Below, one piece after another: positions 34,724-44,474 of a DNA stretch of 64,000 nt. This stretch comes from Dyadobacter psychrotolerans. GTDB taxonomy: Bacteria > Bacteroidota > Bacteroidia > Cytophagales > Spirosomataceae. The stretch is taken from the NCBI RefSeq assembly GCF_004349265.1, contig NZ_SMFL01000002.1, positions 1-64,000 of the forward strand, written 5' to 3'. The notes below the pieces were generated by a model. It made no database searches. It saw nothing but the letters and a program-made list of their open reading frames with translations, and was not told where the DNA came from. A program made the translations under genes and the position numbers. Each line of letters opens with the position of its first letter. Within the stretch, counting starts at the first letter, position 1.

Positions 34724-35122
34724 TTATTCCACCTCTAAAACCGTACTGTCCTCCATAATTTCTTCCCTGCGGTTTCCGCCAATGATCCTTTCTCTGTGCT
34801 GCTGACCAAAAGCCCTGAGTGCTTCGATCAAATCATCCAGGCATTTACTATATTCGGTCAGTTCGTAAATGACCGAGACCGGCACCGTATCGAATACCTT
34901 TCGCGTAACAAACTCATTTTGCTCCAATTCCCTGAGTTCTTTGGAAAGTACCTTTGGGGTAATGTCTTTGAGTTCTCTTTGTATTTCTTTAAACCGTTTT
35001 GGTCCGTGAATCAGCGACACGATCAGCGGTATTTTCCACTTTCCGTTTAATACATACAATGCATCACGTACTGCTGTAATATTCTGATTACAAACTTCAG
35101 TTGAGATTTTTGCTCTTTCCAT
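34724..35122 (-). CDS. HxlR-family transcriptional regulator
   Basis: The 132-residue protein contains a winged helix-turn-helix with YVLNGKWKIPLIVSLIHGPK, FKEIQRELKDITPKVLSKEL and VIYELTEYSKCLDDLIEAL. A Cys near the N-terminus (STEVCNQNI) sits where redox-sensing HxlR proteins carry theirs. It lies divergent from the yceI-like gene, and a 32-base perfect palindrome stands just before its start, a likely self-controlled operator. Confidence 0.92.
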   Translation of the reverse strand: MERAKISTEVCNQNITAVRDALYVLNGKWKIPLIVSLIHGPKRFKEIQRELKDITPKVLSKELRELEQNEFVTRKVFDTVPVSVIYELTEYSKCLDDLIEALRAFGQQHRERIIGGNRREEIMEDSTVLEVE

Positions 35123-35144
35123 AATGCTCTCGTTTACATGTCAC

Positions 35145-35193
35145 TATACAAAAGGATACCGGTATCCTTTTGTATACTAGTATCTTTTTCATA
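35145..35193. promoter_or_regulatory. HxlR operator: 32-base perfect palindrome plus a third half-site
   Basis: TATACAAAAGGATACC (35145-35160) is followed directly by its exact reverse complement GGTATCCTTTTGTATA (35161-35176). A degenerate third half-site, AGTATCTTTTTCATA, follows from 35179, offset by 18 bases. The element lies 23 bases upstream of the HxlR start and 189 bases before the yceI-like gene, so it could control both. HxlR regulators are known to bind such inverted repeats as dimers. Confidence 0.75.
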
Positions 35194-35381
35194 TCAAAGA
35201 TAGATAAATTTGTATTGTCATATTAAAAACAGCAACAAAATTCAATATATCTACGGCGCTCAAAATAGAATTGATTAGGGGTAAATGATTGTTAATCAGC
35301 TGATTGTGATAATAATAATAAAGGTTTTAACAAGTAATTCTTTTCGTTAATAAATAAGTAGTTCACATAATTTTTTTACAA

Positions 35382-35915
35382 ATGTCAAATACAATCTGGA
35401 ATGTAGATGCACTTCATTCGGAAGTTCTGTTTAAAGTAAAACACCTCGTTATTTCAACTGTAACCGGTTCATTTAAGTCTTTCAGCGGGTTGGCAGCAAC
35501 TGACGGCGACCAGTTTGAAAATGCTCAGATCGATTTTACCATCGATGTAAACAGCATTGATACCGGCCAGCCAGGACGTGATGAGCATCTTCGTAACGCT
35601 GATTTTTTTGAAGCAGAAACTTATCCTGAGTTCAAGTTCAGCTCGACTTCATTTAAAAAGACTTCGGGAGATTTATACAAGCTGGTTGGAAACCTGACTA
35701 TCAAGGGAATCACAAAAGAGGTAGAATTGGTAGCCGAATATGGCGGAACTGAAAAGGATAACTATGGCAATATCAAAGTAGGTTTTGAAGTGACGGGCAC
35801 CATCGACCGCAAGGACTTTAATGTTACCTTTAATGCACTTACCGAAACAGGCGGTTTGGCTTTGGGTGAAAATATCAAGATTATCGCAAATATTCAGCTT
35901 GCGAAACAAGTGTAA
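35382..35915 (+). CDS. YceI-family protein
   Basis: The 177-residue lipocalin-like barrel is diagnosed by WNVDALHSEVLFKVKHLVIS at the start, DVNSIDTGQPGRDEHLRNAD and YPEFKFSSTSF in the middle and the strand NLTIKGITKEVEL. YceI proteins bind amphiphilic molecules such as isoprenoids. There is no signal peptide, unlike many periplasmic members, so this copy is probably cytoplasmic. It may be controlled by the divergent HxlR regulator through the palindrome. Confidence 0.93.
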   Translation: MSNTIWNVDALHSEVLFKVKHLVISTVTGSFKSFSGLAATDGDQFENAQIDFTIDVNSIDTGQPGRDEHLRNADFFEAETYPEFKFSSTSFKKTSGDLYKLVGNLTIKGITKEVELVAEYGGTEKDNYGNIKVGFEVTGTIDRKDFNVTFNALTETGGLALGENIKIIANIQLAKQV

Positions 35916-36031
35916 TAGTTACCGTTTTATCCGAAACAGACAATTTGTTTCTGGTTTATTAAGTCAACAAAATCAAATTGCTTTGTGCACGGCCGCTCAC
36001 GGTCAATGGAAAAGTTTCAAAGGAATGAATT

Positions 36032-37069
36032 ATGGAAATAGGAATTGATAGTTTTGCTTCGGCAATGCTTAATAACGTAAGCGGAACGCCACTCAGCAGC
36101 GTCGATGCAATGAGCGAATTGCTTGACAGAATTGAATTTGCAGACCAGTCGGGACTGGATGTTTTTGGGATTGGCGAGCATCATAAAAAAGAGTTTCTTG
36201 ATTCGGCACCAGCGATAATTCTGGCTGCTGCTGCTTCACGCACAAAAAAAATCAAGTTAGCCAGTGCCGTGACTGTGTTGAGCGCTGCTGATCCTGTCCG
36301 CGTTTTTCAGGAATTTGCTACCCTGGATCTTATTTCAAAAGGCCGTGCCGAAATGGTTGTGGGCCGCGGCTCGTCTGTTGATGCTTTCCCGCTTTTCGGT
36401 TTTAATTTGCAGGATTATGATCAGCTTTTTGTAGAAAAACTGCAACTGCTTCTTTCCATCCGGGAAAACGAATCCATTACCTGGTCGGGTAAATTCCGTG
36501 CAGCACTTAAAAACCAGCCGGTATATCCCAGACCATTACAGAAAAAATTGCCGGTCTGGCTTGGAGTGGGAGGTACGCCCGAATCATTTGTGCGGGCAGG
36601 TGCGCTTGGACTGCCTTTAATGGTGGCCGTTATCGGAGGGGAAACGCATCGTTTCAAACCACTGGTTGACCTCTACAGACAAGCCGGCGCCAAGGCTGGT
36701 TTTTCCCCCGAGCAGTTAAAGGTAGGGCTGCATTCCTTTGGGTATGTTGCTGATACAACGCAGCAAGCTATCGATGATTATTATCCGGGCCATGCTGAAA
36801 TCATGACGAGAGTAGGCAGGGAGCGGGGCTGGGCACCGGTAACCCGCGCAGGTTTTGATGCACAAATGGGTTATACCGGCGCGTATGTCATTGGTGATCC
36901 TGTGCAAGTTGCTGAAAAGATCTTACGCCATAGTGAAGCACTGGGCGGCATTTCAAGATTTACTTTTCAAATGGACAACGCTGGGTTGTCACATGAGCAG
37001 CTGCTTAAATGCATTGAGCTGATTGGTAAAAAAGTCATTCCGCTTGTAAACGCCAGGATTTCTAATTGA
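36032..37069 (+). CDS. LLM-class flavin-dependent oxidoreductase
   Basis: The 345-residue protein belongs to the bacterial-luciferase-like TIM-barrel family: FADQSGLDVFGIGEHHKKEF, KLASAVTVLSAADPVRVFQE, RAEMVVGRGSSVDAFPLFG and LPVWLGVGGTPESFVRAG. Such enzymes use reduced FMN to oxygenate or reduce substrates. The start is supported by AAAGGA about eight bases before the ATG. It follows the yceI-like gene by 116 bases and is closed by a hairpin at 37090. Confidence 0.92.
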   Translation: MEIGIDSFASAMLNNVSGTPLSSVDAMSELLDRIEFADQSGLDVFGIGEHHKKEFLDSAPAIILAAAASRTKKIKLASAVTVLSAADPVRVFQEFATLDLISKGRAEMVVGRGSSVDAFPLFGFNLQDYDQLFVEKLQLLLSIRENESITWSGKFRAALKNQPVYPRPLQKKLPVWLGVGGTPESFVRAGALGLPLMVAVIGGETHRFKPLVDLYRQAGAKAGFSPEQLKVGLHSFGYVADTTQQAIDDYYPGHAEIMTRVGRERGWAPVTRAGFDAQMGYTGAYVIGDPVQVAEKILRHSEALGGISRFTFQMDNAGLSHEQLLKCIELIGKKVIPLVNARISN

Positions 37070-37089
37070 ATTTTTATGGAATATAGTGG

Positions 37090-37120
37090 AACAGGAGCTT
37101 CGATACGGAGCTCCTGTTTT
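37090..37120 (+). terminator. Rho-independent terminator after the flavin oxidoreductase
   Basis: AACAGGAGCT (37090-37099) and AGCTCCTGTT (37109-37118) form a perfect 10-pair stem with a 9-base loop, followed by TTG. The T tract is short but includes the stem end (GTTTT). On the minus strand no T tract follows. Confidence 0.65.
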
Positions 37121-37148
37121 GTACAATTAACTTTTCCATCGCACGCCT

Positions 37149-37934
37149 TTAAATCAGCTGATATACCCCAAGAAAATTGATCAGCTCCATGGTATCAGCC
37201 ATATCAAGTTTTCGAAGCATGTTTTGTCGGTGGGTGTTTATTGTATGACCACTTAGAAACAGCTTTTTCGCAATTTCTTCACTTGTAAATTTCTGCCCTA
37301 TTAGTTTTGCTATTTCAACTTCTCTGGTACTAAGGCTTTCAAGCTTACGTGTATTTAAACCGGTACAATCCACCTCGTAAATCAGATCTTTTATTCCGTC
37401 CGTTAACCGAAGATGCTGCCTGCCTTCACGTTTCATGTTAGTAATGTCGGAAACCAGGGCAAGTAAAAAAAGGATATTACCATTAGCGTCCCGCTTTAAG
37501 GCAACGCCTTCCTGAATAATCCGTCTAAAGCTTCCATCCGGCTGTACCATCAGAAAGTCGAACATGCCCTTAAAAGTTACCAGCATTTCGTTAGAGAGGT
37601 CAGCCACATATTTACCCATTAATTCAGACATCTTTTGCAGTCCTAAATAATCCGACGGCGGAAGTTTTGAAACAAAATAAGCGACTCCTTCACGGAGAAT
37701 AACTTCCTTTTTTAAACCGCAAACTTGCTCAATATCTCCGAAAGAACAGGTGTAACGCATGGTCCGCAAATCGATAATTGCCAGGGAAGACTTTCGGAGA
37801 AACAGTGTTTCGTTCAGCAACGGATTTTCGCTAAGCAATCCCTGGATATCAGATATTTCCGATTCGAGTATGTCCGATTTCCAGATTTTTCGAAATGAAG
37901 TTAGATCAAAATTGTAGTGTTCTGAATGATTCAT
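37149..37934 (-). CDS. LuxR-type transcriptional regulator with PAS-like sensor
   Basis: The 261-residue protein starts with a PAS-like fold (SLAIIDLRTMRYTCSFGDIE to LLALVSDITNMKREG, about residues 45-180) and ends with a LuxR helix-turn-helix: LSTREVEIAKLIGQKFTSEE, then LFLSGHTINTHRQNMLRKL. No receiver domain is present, so it probably senses a small ligand or membrane-related state through PAS. It is divergent from the large exported-protein cluster at 38248-52488 and is the best candidate for its regulator. Confidence 0.88.
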   Translation of the reverse strand: MNHSEHYNFDLTSFRKIWKSDILESEISDIQGLLSENPLLNETLFLRKSSLAIIDLRTMRYTCSFGDIEQVCGLKKEVILREGVAYFVSKLPPSDYLGLQKMSELMGKYVADLSNEMLVTFKGMFDFLMVQPDGSFRRIIQEGVALKRDANGNILFLLALVSDITNMKREGRQHLRLTDGIKDLIYEVDCTGLNTRKLESLSTREVEIAKLIGQKFTSEEIAKKLFLSGHTINTHRQNMLRKLDMADTMELINFLGVYQLI

Positions 37935-38247
37935 TTTAAACGTTGAGGGAGTTGGTGGTGTAAATTACTGAATGATCAGTATTGTAGGTATGGTTTATTG
38001 AAAAGAAATTTGCTGAAAGAATAAAATCATGGTTATATCCAAATTATGTTTGTCTGCTGTGATATTAAATGTTCTTTTCAGGAAATAAGCTGTAAATAAA
38101 TACAACAGTACATTAAAAAATACCCCGAAGTAGGTATTGCAGCTCCTGAGCTGTAAGTGCAACTTTGCACACAGCGAAAAGCATGCTGATTGGTTTGTAA
38201 AAAATTACCTTAGTATGCTGTTTTACGTAAGCCCCCCTACTCAACAT
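37935..38247. promoter_or_regulatory. Divergent promoter region of the exported-protein cluster
   Basis: This 313-base, AT-rich region lies between the LuxR-type regulator and the first lipoprotein gene. An upstream in-frame extension of the lipoprotein (from 38137) lacks export character and was not used. No confident promoter box or inverted repeat was found. Confidence 0.35.
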
Positions 38248-40635
38248 ATGAAAAAAATACTACTTCTGTTATCTCTTCAGTTTCTATTGATTTTTGTTGG
38301 CTGTAAAAATGAAATCGATGTTCAGTTATCAGGACCGCTTCCCGAGGCTGGGCAGGTGGGCGGAAGGATCATTTTACCTGCAAATACAAAACTGGATACC
38401 ACAGGTTTGGAGGTTCTTACAGCAGTCGGCAGTGTAACGCCTGTAAATGCACGTTACGCGATTGATACAACCGGAAAAACATCCACTACGCTTTTAATGA
38501 ATAAAGCCGGTGACGTTGTGCTCATGGGCTACAACTATCCGGGGCAAAGCGAGAATAATATTTCAACAGAATCAACAGCTTTAGCACTGCTGATGAATAC
38601 GTTAACGCTAAGATCTTTATCGGAATCCGGTAAGCTTGAAGTGGTTAGAAGGATAAAAGCGGATTCTAATTATAAGACACTTGTAAATGAAATATCAGGT
38701 TCTCTGTCAGCCGGCAAAGCAGTCACAGATACGACCAATAAGAAGCTGATTAGCGCAATTTCTTCTCTGTTTAATAGCAGTACAAATTTACGGGTTTCCG
38801 CTACCACCAGTTACAGTAAACCGGTAGAGATTAAAACAGCCAATACAACTATCCTGCTCCAGAACAGCAATGTAGCTCATACTTATGTGGCTGGGTTATA
38901 TAAAGGGGGGAATCCTGTTGGCGGAAAATATGTGATTGGCGGACGTACAATTTTTGCAACGAGCTTATCAGAAGCTGCGGCTGGTGTTTTTGGCGATGGA
39001 TATGGCATTCCTTCGCCGGTTCTGATAACGTTAGAAGGGGATGGGAAATATCAGCTCCGAATACGTTCAGGTAAACCCGGTACTGATGATGGCAGTGACG
39101 AAAGCAGAATGGCCAGAGCCCGGAATGTCTACGGTTTTATGGCTAAAATTCTAAACGAAATAATGCCACTTGGGAAGGATTGCGGCGAAGCATTTGCCAA
39201 AGGAGTTCCTAGATTGCTATCCACAATAGTTGATAAAAAGGAAGCAGCTTTAAACTCAGCGGGTTCATCGGCTGTGTTTGCATCTATTGCACTTGACATA
39301 ACTGGCGAAGCTTTGACAAATGCAGAGGAGCTATTGGAAAGTTGTAGTGGTGATCTTGACATGTTTACATACCTAAAAGGAATAGGCAGAACATTTACAC
39401 TGATCGGATATGCGACCAAGTTTATGACCGGTGCGAATATCACAGCCCATACTAATGATTTATTTCAGGCAAGATCGTCTATCGATACATGTTTTCAGGT
39501 GAAAGGATTAAAAATGTACAAGTGCGGGGAAGACCTCAATTATCTGATCCAGATTGTGAGCGGTAACACGCAAAAAGGTGAATTTGGGAAGTCATTAATC
39601 AGTTCTTTGGTCGTGAAGGTAACAGACAAAGCCGGTAAGGTCATTGAAAAGGCAGATGTAACCTGGACTATTAATACCGGCGAGGGTTCGCTAAGTGCAG
39701 AGAAATCCGTTACCAATGCGCAGGGATTAGCTGAAGTAAAATGGACTTTGGGTACGAAGGCTGCCACTCAGCAGGTAACAGCTTCTGTCAATGAAGACGA
39801 AGAAATAAAAACCGTTGCATTTAGTGCGACAGCCATTCCCGGCATTCCGACAAAAGTAGAAATCGTAAGTGGCAACAACCAGGCGGCCGCAGCAGGAAAA
39901 GCACTATCCAACCCATTGGTTATAAAAGTGACTGACCAGTACGGTCACCCGGTTCCTAAAGTGGAAGTGGACTGGCAAATTAAATCCGGCGGAGGTTCAT
40001 TTATGTATTCAAACAGGCTTACCGGTGAAGAAGGTACTGCCAGTGCAAACTGGATTTTAGGACAGTCCGGTACACAGACGGTAGATGTTGTGGTGAAGAA
40101 CAAGGATGCGAATTATGTAGCGGGGGCGCCATTGCGGTTCGAGGCTAAAATTGGTGATGGAACTTTGGCAAAGTTGATTTTGGGGACGTGGCGTGAGGTT
40201 AGAAGTTATGGGCTGGAGGGTAATAAGCCTTATGAAAATATCAACGACGGCCGCAACCAATATTACTATATATTTAATAATGACGGAACCGTAGTCAGCA
40301 AGGATTTTGAAGAAGAAAAATGGTATACACGCAATTACTTGTATCAAATTGATGAGAATAAAAAAACACTCTTTACAATGGACCCGACAGATCCTGAGCG
40401 CGACGACGACGGAGGATACTTCGATGATAATATAATAATTCTGAATGAGCATAAAATGCTACTTTTTAATGAAGGAATATATGAAGGAGTCAGGTATTCT
40501 TCTTATTTCGAACTTGAAAGAATTGCCAAAATTCCAAATCTAAGAATAGTTAATAGTGCTAATCAACGGGTCGCGCCTTCTGCAAATTCAGAAATACGCT
40601 CAAAAAGATCACCTCTTTATCAAAGAGGAAAATAG
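38248..40635 (+). CDS. Large lipoprotein with two Ig-like (Big-1 type) domains
   Basis: The ATG at 38248 (MKKILLLLSLQFLLIFVGC) gives a lipoprotein signal with lipobox IFVGC and a protein of 795 residues. N-terminal part: a carboxypeptidase-regulatory-like segment (GQVGGRIILPANTKLDTTG), then a long helical region. Two Ig-like repeats follow, each marked by LVVKVTDKAGKVIEKADVTW and LVIKVTDQYGHPVPKVEVDW with an ANW/VKWTLG ending. The C-terminus looks like a lipocalin-type barrel (LILGTWREVRSYG). It is probably anchored in the outer membrane. It opens the seven-gene exported-protein cluster. Confidence 0.8.
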   Translation: MKKILLLLSLQFLLIFVGCKNEIDVQLSGPLPEAGQVGGRIILPANTKLDTTGLEVLTAVGSVTPVNARYAIDTTGKTSTTLLMNKAGDVVLMGYNYPGQSENNISTESTALALLMNTLTLRSLSESGKLEVVRRIKADSNYKTLVNEISGSLSAGKAVTDTTNKKLISAISSLFNSSTNLRVSATTSYSKPVEIKTANTTILLQNSNVAHTYVAGLYKGGNPVGGKYVIGGRTIFATSLSEAAAGVFGDGYGIPSPVLITLEGDGKYQLRIRSGKPGTDDGSDESRMARARNVYGFMAKILNEIMPLGKDCGEAFAKGVPRLLSTIVDKKEAALNSAGSSAVFASIALDITGEALTNAEELLESCSGDLDMFTYLKGIGRTFTLIGYATKFMTGANITAHTNDLFQARSSIDTCFQVKGLKMYKCGEDLNYLIQIVSGNTQKGEFGKSLISSLVVKVTDKAGKVIEKADVTWTINTGEGSLSAEKSVTNAQGLAEVKWTLGTKAATQQVTASVNEDEEIKTVAFSATAIPGIPTKVEIVSGNNQAAAAGKALSNPLVIKVTDQYGHPVPKVEVDWQIKSGGGSFMYSNRLTGEEGTASANWILGQSGTQTVDVVVKNKDANYVAGAPLRFEAKIGDGTLAKLILGTWREVRSYGLEGNKPYENINDGRNQYYYIFNNDGTVVSKDFEEEKWYTRNYLYQIDENKKTLFTMDPTDPERDDDGGYFDDNIIILNEHKMLLFNEGIYEGVRYSSYFELERIAKIPNLRIVNSANQRVAPSANSEIRSKRSPLYQRGK

Positions 40636-40667
40636 CAAAACTTTTCGCTCTTACATCACAGTCAAAT

Positions 40668-41840
40668 ATGAAAAAACGATATACAATTATTTTATTCCTC
40701 CTCACCACCCTCACTACCCAAGCCCAGGAAACCCTTTACTGGGCCAACGGAAGCAGTTTTCCTTTCAAACTGGTGGAGGCAACTGAAAGCATCGTAAAGG
40801 TGGGAGAGATGAAGGGTGACCGGATCGTGAAACGGAGCGTGCCAAAAGAAAATGTCCTCGTTGCGTTTAATGCAAAGGGTAATTATTTACTGGTTTCAGA
40901 TTTAAGTGCTGATCCTGCACAGGCTTCTTTGCAAATACAAAACTTTTATGCATCTCACGGTCCGCAAAATGATCTTTTGCTGCAAGCCAATCCGCTTAAA
41001 GTGATTGAATGTACGATCAGTTATAAAAGCGAAAATGTGGTTAACTACATCACACCTCAGGGAGTCACCGGCTCAATCAACCGAAATGAACTGGCACTGA
41101 TCATATTTAAAAGCGGCGATCATGAATTTGTACTTTCTCCGGCTGATGCAGCACCTGTTCTGAAAGATGCAAGTGCCCAGGTTCAAAAGGCAATTAGCCA
41201 GCCGGCTAAAAAAACCGCTGCAACTGAAATCCGTGCTGCCGTCATAAAAACTCCGGCGACTGCTGTACTGGAACCTTCACACACCGTTGAAAAACCGGCG
41301 GAGGTTGTCGCGTCGGCAATCCCTCAAAAAAATGGTTTGTCAAAAGAAGAGCTTGGTACGTATAGCCAAAAAGGTATCAAAAAAGTGGACGAGTTTGTCC
41401 AGTATCTTAATATCATCAGCGATAAAAGTATTGATCCGGACAAAAAAGATGAAGCCATTGAACAGGCACTCAAGCTTTTTCTTGCAGATGCAACGATTGA
41501 GGTCTCTTCGGCTAACAGACAGGGGAAAAGGAAGTATCCGGTTAAGGACTATCTGACCAGACTTAAATTGCTACCCTATGGATCTACCAACATTTCCTGG
41601 AATGAGGTCAATTATGTCAACGATCTTACACAGGCCAGTGACGGCAATTATTACGGAACGATCACTGGTTCTCAGACATTTACCGGGTATGGTGCAAACA
41701 GCCAGGATGTTATGTACAGTGATGTTACCCGGAAAAGTGTGAAAGTTAAGCTGCAATCCTACAAAAAATCCGTAGAAGGACAGCAAACCACCAATTGGGA
41801 TATTTTACTTGGTAATGTAGGGATCAGCGTAAATCAATAG
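40668..41840 (+). CDS. Exported protein with tandem small beta domains and an NTF2-like C-terminus
   Basis: The protein has 390 residues and a signal peptide ending near TTQAQ. Two small repeats follow, the second (SYKSENVVNYITPQG, INRNELALIIFKSGDHEFV) matching the repeats in the proteins at 43194 and 44475. A linker rich in Ala/Lys/Pro leads to a domain at about 240-390 (VKDYLTRLKLLPYG, YYGTITGSQTF, W near the end) that resembles the N-terminal domain of the TPR protein at 45622. I know of no function. It starts 32 bases after the lipoprotein gene. Confidence 0.7.
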   Translation: MKKRYTIILFLLTTLTTQAQETLYWANGSSFPFKLVEATESIVKVGEMKGDRIVKRSVPKENVLVAFNAKGNYLLVSDLSADPAQASLQIQNFYASHGPQNDLLLQANPLKVIECTISYKSENVVNYITPQGVTGSINRNELALIIFKSGDHEFVLSPADAAPVLKDASAQVQKAISQPAKKTAATEIRAAVIKTPATAVLEPSHTVEKPAEVVASAIPQKNGLSKEELGTYSQKGIKKVDEFVQYLNIISDKSIDPDKKDEAIEQALKLFLADATIEVSSANRQGKRKYPVKDYLTRLKLLPYGSTNISWNEVNYVNDLTQASDGNYYGTITGSQTFTGYGANSQDVMYSDVTRKSVKVKLQSYKKSVEGQQTTNWDILLGNVGISVNQ

Positions 41841-41842
41841 AA

Positions 41843-43147
41843 ATGCCACGTGCCGTTTTTTGCCTGTTCTGTATGCTGTGTTTGTCTGCTTTTTGTAAGG
41901 CGCAATGTCTTAAAATATACGGGCGCATTACGGATGCTTATTCAGGAAAACGGGTTTCAGGTGCCACGATCCTATTTAAAACAAAAGAGAAACAGCAAGT
42001 TTTATTTGAAACAAAAATGAATGGTCTGTACCAGATATCGCTGCCTTGTGATGCGCAATCCGTGGTGATTGAAGCAAAGGGATACCGGAGCCAGAAACTT
42101 CCTTTTAATATTATTGAAAGGCTTGAAAACGCAAGTTTTTATGCTCCGCTTTTGCTTGTGGCAACCGATAAACAAATAAGTGATCAACCCTATTTTCAAA
42201 CAGATCAGCATCATGTAACGCTTAACGAAAATAATACGGGGAAACAAGGTTCAACGGTTCGTGTATTTGAGATCGTGGACGCATTGACAGGAAAGCGCGT
42301 TGCTGCTGAATTATGTTTGTTTTATACAAAAACGGGTGCCAGGGATTGTCAGCAAATGGCATCCGGAGGTGCCGGTTATGAAACCACTTTCCGCGAGGCG
42401 GACATTGTTGCCATTGAGGTAAAATCTGCGGGTTATCAAAGCTATTTTGGTAACCTGATCATGGATCAACTAGACAGTAAAAAAAGCACTTATCAGATAC
42501 GGCTAAGCAGGAGTACAAATCTGCTGTCCGTTTTTATAAATGCAGATTCAAAATCTATCAAATGTCAGCTGACCGGCGATAAACCTGTTGAGCTCTCGTC
42601 TTCCGACGGCGTTCATTTTTTCGCCGATATTTTACCTCGAAAAAGTTACACCCTACAAATAAATGATAAAACCGGGAAGACACTGGCAGCAAAAACATTC
42701 TCTTCAAAAGAGGGAATCAACTTCTACGCACTGAACGTTAATGCCCCCGCAGGAAAATTGGCCAAACCTATTAAAAGACCTTTAATCATGCAACCCGGTG
42801 CATTTGATACAGTTAAAAGAGTTCTTTATTTCAAACAAAGTGATTACCATCTCAGTGATGAAAATAAGCTTCGGCTGGATAGTATTGCTGCCTGGCTTAG
42901 CTCAGATCCCACTCATTTTCTTAGAATTACCGGACATACGGATAACACCGGACCGGCAAATTTGAATCATATACTTTCTGAATACCGGGCAAGAGTGGCA
43001 TATCACTATCTGGAAGAGAAAGGCGCTGCCAGAGGACAAATGAAATACACGGGCGCTGGCAGTAACAGCCCTAACGCGGCAAACGACATTGAGACCAATA
43101 AAATCAAAAACCGGAGGGTTGAAATTCAGCTTATGAAAAATCTTTAA
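41843..43147 (+). CDS. OmpA-family protein with carboxypeptidase-like N-terminal domains
   Basis: The 434-residue protein has a signal peptide (about 1-21), one or two beta-sandwich units related to carboxypeptidase regulatory domains (IYGRITDAYSGKRVSGATIL, then VFEIVDALTGKRVAAELC), and a C-terminal OmpA peptidoglycan-binding domain: LRITGHTDNTGPANLNHILS, LEEKGAARGQMKYTGAG and NKIKNRRVEIQLM. It probably tethers the outer membrane or a surface complex to the cell wall. Its ATG is two bases past the upstream stop codon, so translation is likely coupled. Confidence 0.85.
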   Translation: MPRAVFCLFCMLCLSAFCKAQCLKIYGRITDAYSGKRVSGATILFKTKEKQQVLFETKMNGLYQISLPCDAQSVVIEAKGYRSQKLPFNIIERLENASFYAPLLLVATDKQISDQPYFQTDQHHVTLNENNTGKQGSTVRVFEIVDALTGKRVAAELCLFYTKTGARDCQQMASGGAGYETTFREADIVAIEVKSAGYQSYFGNLIMDQLDSKKSTYQIRLSRSTNLLSVFINADSKSIKCQLTGDKPVELSSSDGVHFFADILPRKSYTLQINDKTGKTLAAKTFSSKEGINFYALNVNAPAGKLAKPIKRPLIMQPGAFDTVKRVLYFKQSDYHLSDENKLRLDSIAAWLSSDPTHFLRITGHTDNTGPANLNHILSEYRARVAYHYLEEKGAARGQMKYTGAGSNSPNAANDIETNKIKNRRVEIQLMKNL

Positions 43148-43193
43148 GATTATTATTACCAACAGTTATCATCAAAACCCCTTTACCAGCAAT

Positions 43194-44447
43194 ATGAGAA
43201 ATTTTTATTTGATCTGTTTTTTGTTTGGCATTTTCCGCATTTGTTATGCCCAGGACAAGACAGACCGTATCTACCAGTTAGATCAGTCGGATTTCTCGGC
43301 AATGGTGGATGAAATAGGTGAAACAGAAATCATCTATTTTTTGCCTGGCGACTTAGTTAGAAAACAGCCTAAAAACATACTAAAATCAAAAGTATGGAAG
43401 ATTGTGTACGCAAACGGAGAAACTGAAACGTTCAATTCTCCAGCTGAATTGGTGCTGGATAAAATTAATCTGAGCAATGGCAAAACCCTGGAAGCCATAA
43501 TATCAGAAGTGACATTAAAATCGGTGAGTTATAAATTTGCGGGTGAAGGTATTGTTCGTGAAATTGACAGAAATGAGGTTCATAAAATTATCTACGCAGA
43601 CGGTCATCAGGAAATTTTAAACGAACCCAAAGTCATAAAAGCCGAAAAGCAAAAAGGGGATAAGTCAGTAAAGGTAAAAGAAGATGTGCCTGAAAAAGAA
43701 GCAGAAATAGCTTCCAAAGGGAAATCCAAAAACAAAAAGAACACAGATGAGGAAAATACCGGAACTGAGCCTGCCGCCAAAGTAAAACAGGAGTCTGCTG
43801 AGGCCACTGAGCCGGTCAGGTCCAATGAAATCATCATCAAAATTCAAAATGACTTTGATTCTAAAAACGCTGCCGCAAAACCGGAAGGTCGCAAATATAA
43901 AAATTATGTCGGCGTCAGATTTGGTGGTTTGGCGACAGGGTTTTATGAAGATAAAATTGCAAAGCCGGAAACACCTTTATACAACTGGGAAGCCGGACTG
44001 GGATTTAGTCTCGCCAATAGTAAACACTACAATGCCCGTCTGGAATTGGTTTATGCCAATAAAGGGGCTGTCGAAAAATTTACTGACGATGGGCTGACAA
44101 TTACCAGCCGTAATAAACTCACCTATTTTCAGGGAAACCTGCTTCCGCTCATATTAAAAACAGGGGCAAGAAAACTTAATCCGGTGATAGGCGCAGGAGG
44201 TTACTATTCCTACTTATTCAAAAAATCTTCTCAGTATTCGTTAGACGGTGAGAATTTCGAAGACGATGAAGATACGTCAGCGCTTTTTGAAAGTAAATAT
44301 GATTACGGATTGTGTGCCATGCTGGGTTTTTATTCAGGACACAAACCACTGCTTGAATTCAAATATGAATATGGATTAGGCGAGCTGATGAAAGACCTGA
44401 AAATCAAAAATCATGGACTGAGCGTGTCGCTGTTTCTTAGCTTTTAA
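43194..44447 (+). CDS. Outer-membrane beta-barrel protein with tandem N-terminal domain
   Basis: The protein has 417 residues and a signal peptide ending about residue 19 (CYAQ). Two small domains follow: DQSDFSAMVDEIGETEIIYF ... VWKIVYANGETETF, then LEAIISEVTLKSVSYKF ... IDRNEVHKIIYADGHQEIL. A Lys/Glu-rich linker (about 145-220) leads to a C-terminal eight-to-ten-strand barrel (YVGVRFGGLATGFYEDK to HGLSVSLFLSF) of the Bacteroidota OMP_b-brl type. The closest relative seen here is the next gene. The tandem domain is probably periplasmic and may bind a partner. Confidence 0.75.
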   Translation: MRNFYLICFLFGIFRICYAQDKTDRIYQLDQSDFSAMVDEIGETEIIYFLPGDLVRKQPKNILKSKVWKIVYANGETETFNSPAELVLDKINLSNGKTLEAIISEVTLKSVSYKFAGEGIVREIDRNEVHKIIYADGHQEILNEPKVIKAEKQKGDKSVKVKEDVPEKEAEIASKGKSKNKKNTDEENTGTEPAAKVKQESAEATEPVRSNEIIIKIQNDFDSKNAAAKPEGRKYKNYVGVRFGGLATGFYEDKIAKPETPLYNWEAGLGFSLANSKHYNARLELVYANKGAVEKFTDDGLTITSRNKLTYFQGNLLPLILKTGARKLNPVIGAGGYYSYLFKKSSQYSLDGENFEDDEDTSALFESKYDYGLCAMLGFYSGHKPLLEFKYEYGLGELMKDLKIKNHGLSVSLFLSF

Positions 44448-44474
44448 AAACCTGTCATTTATAAATACGATCAT

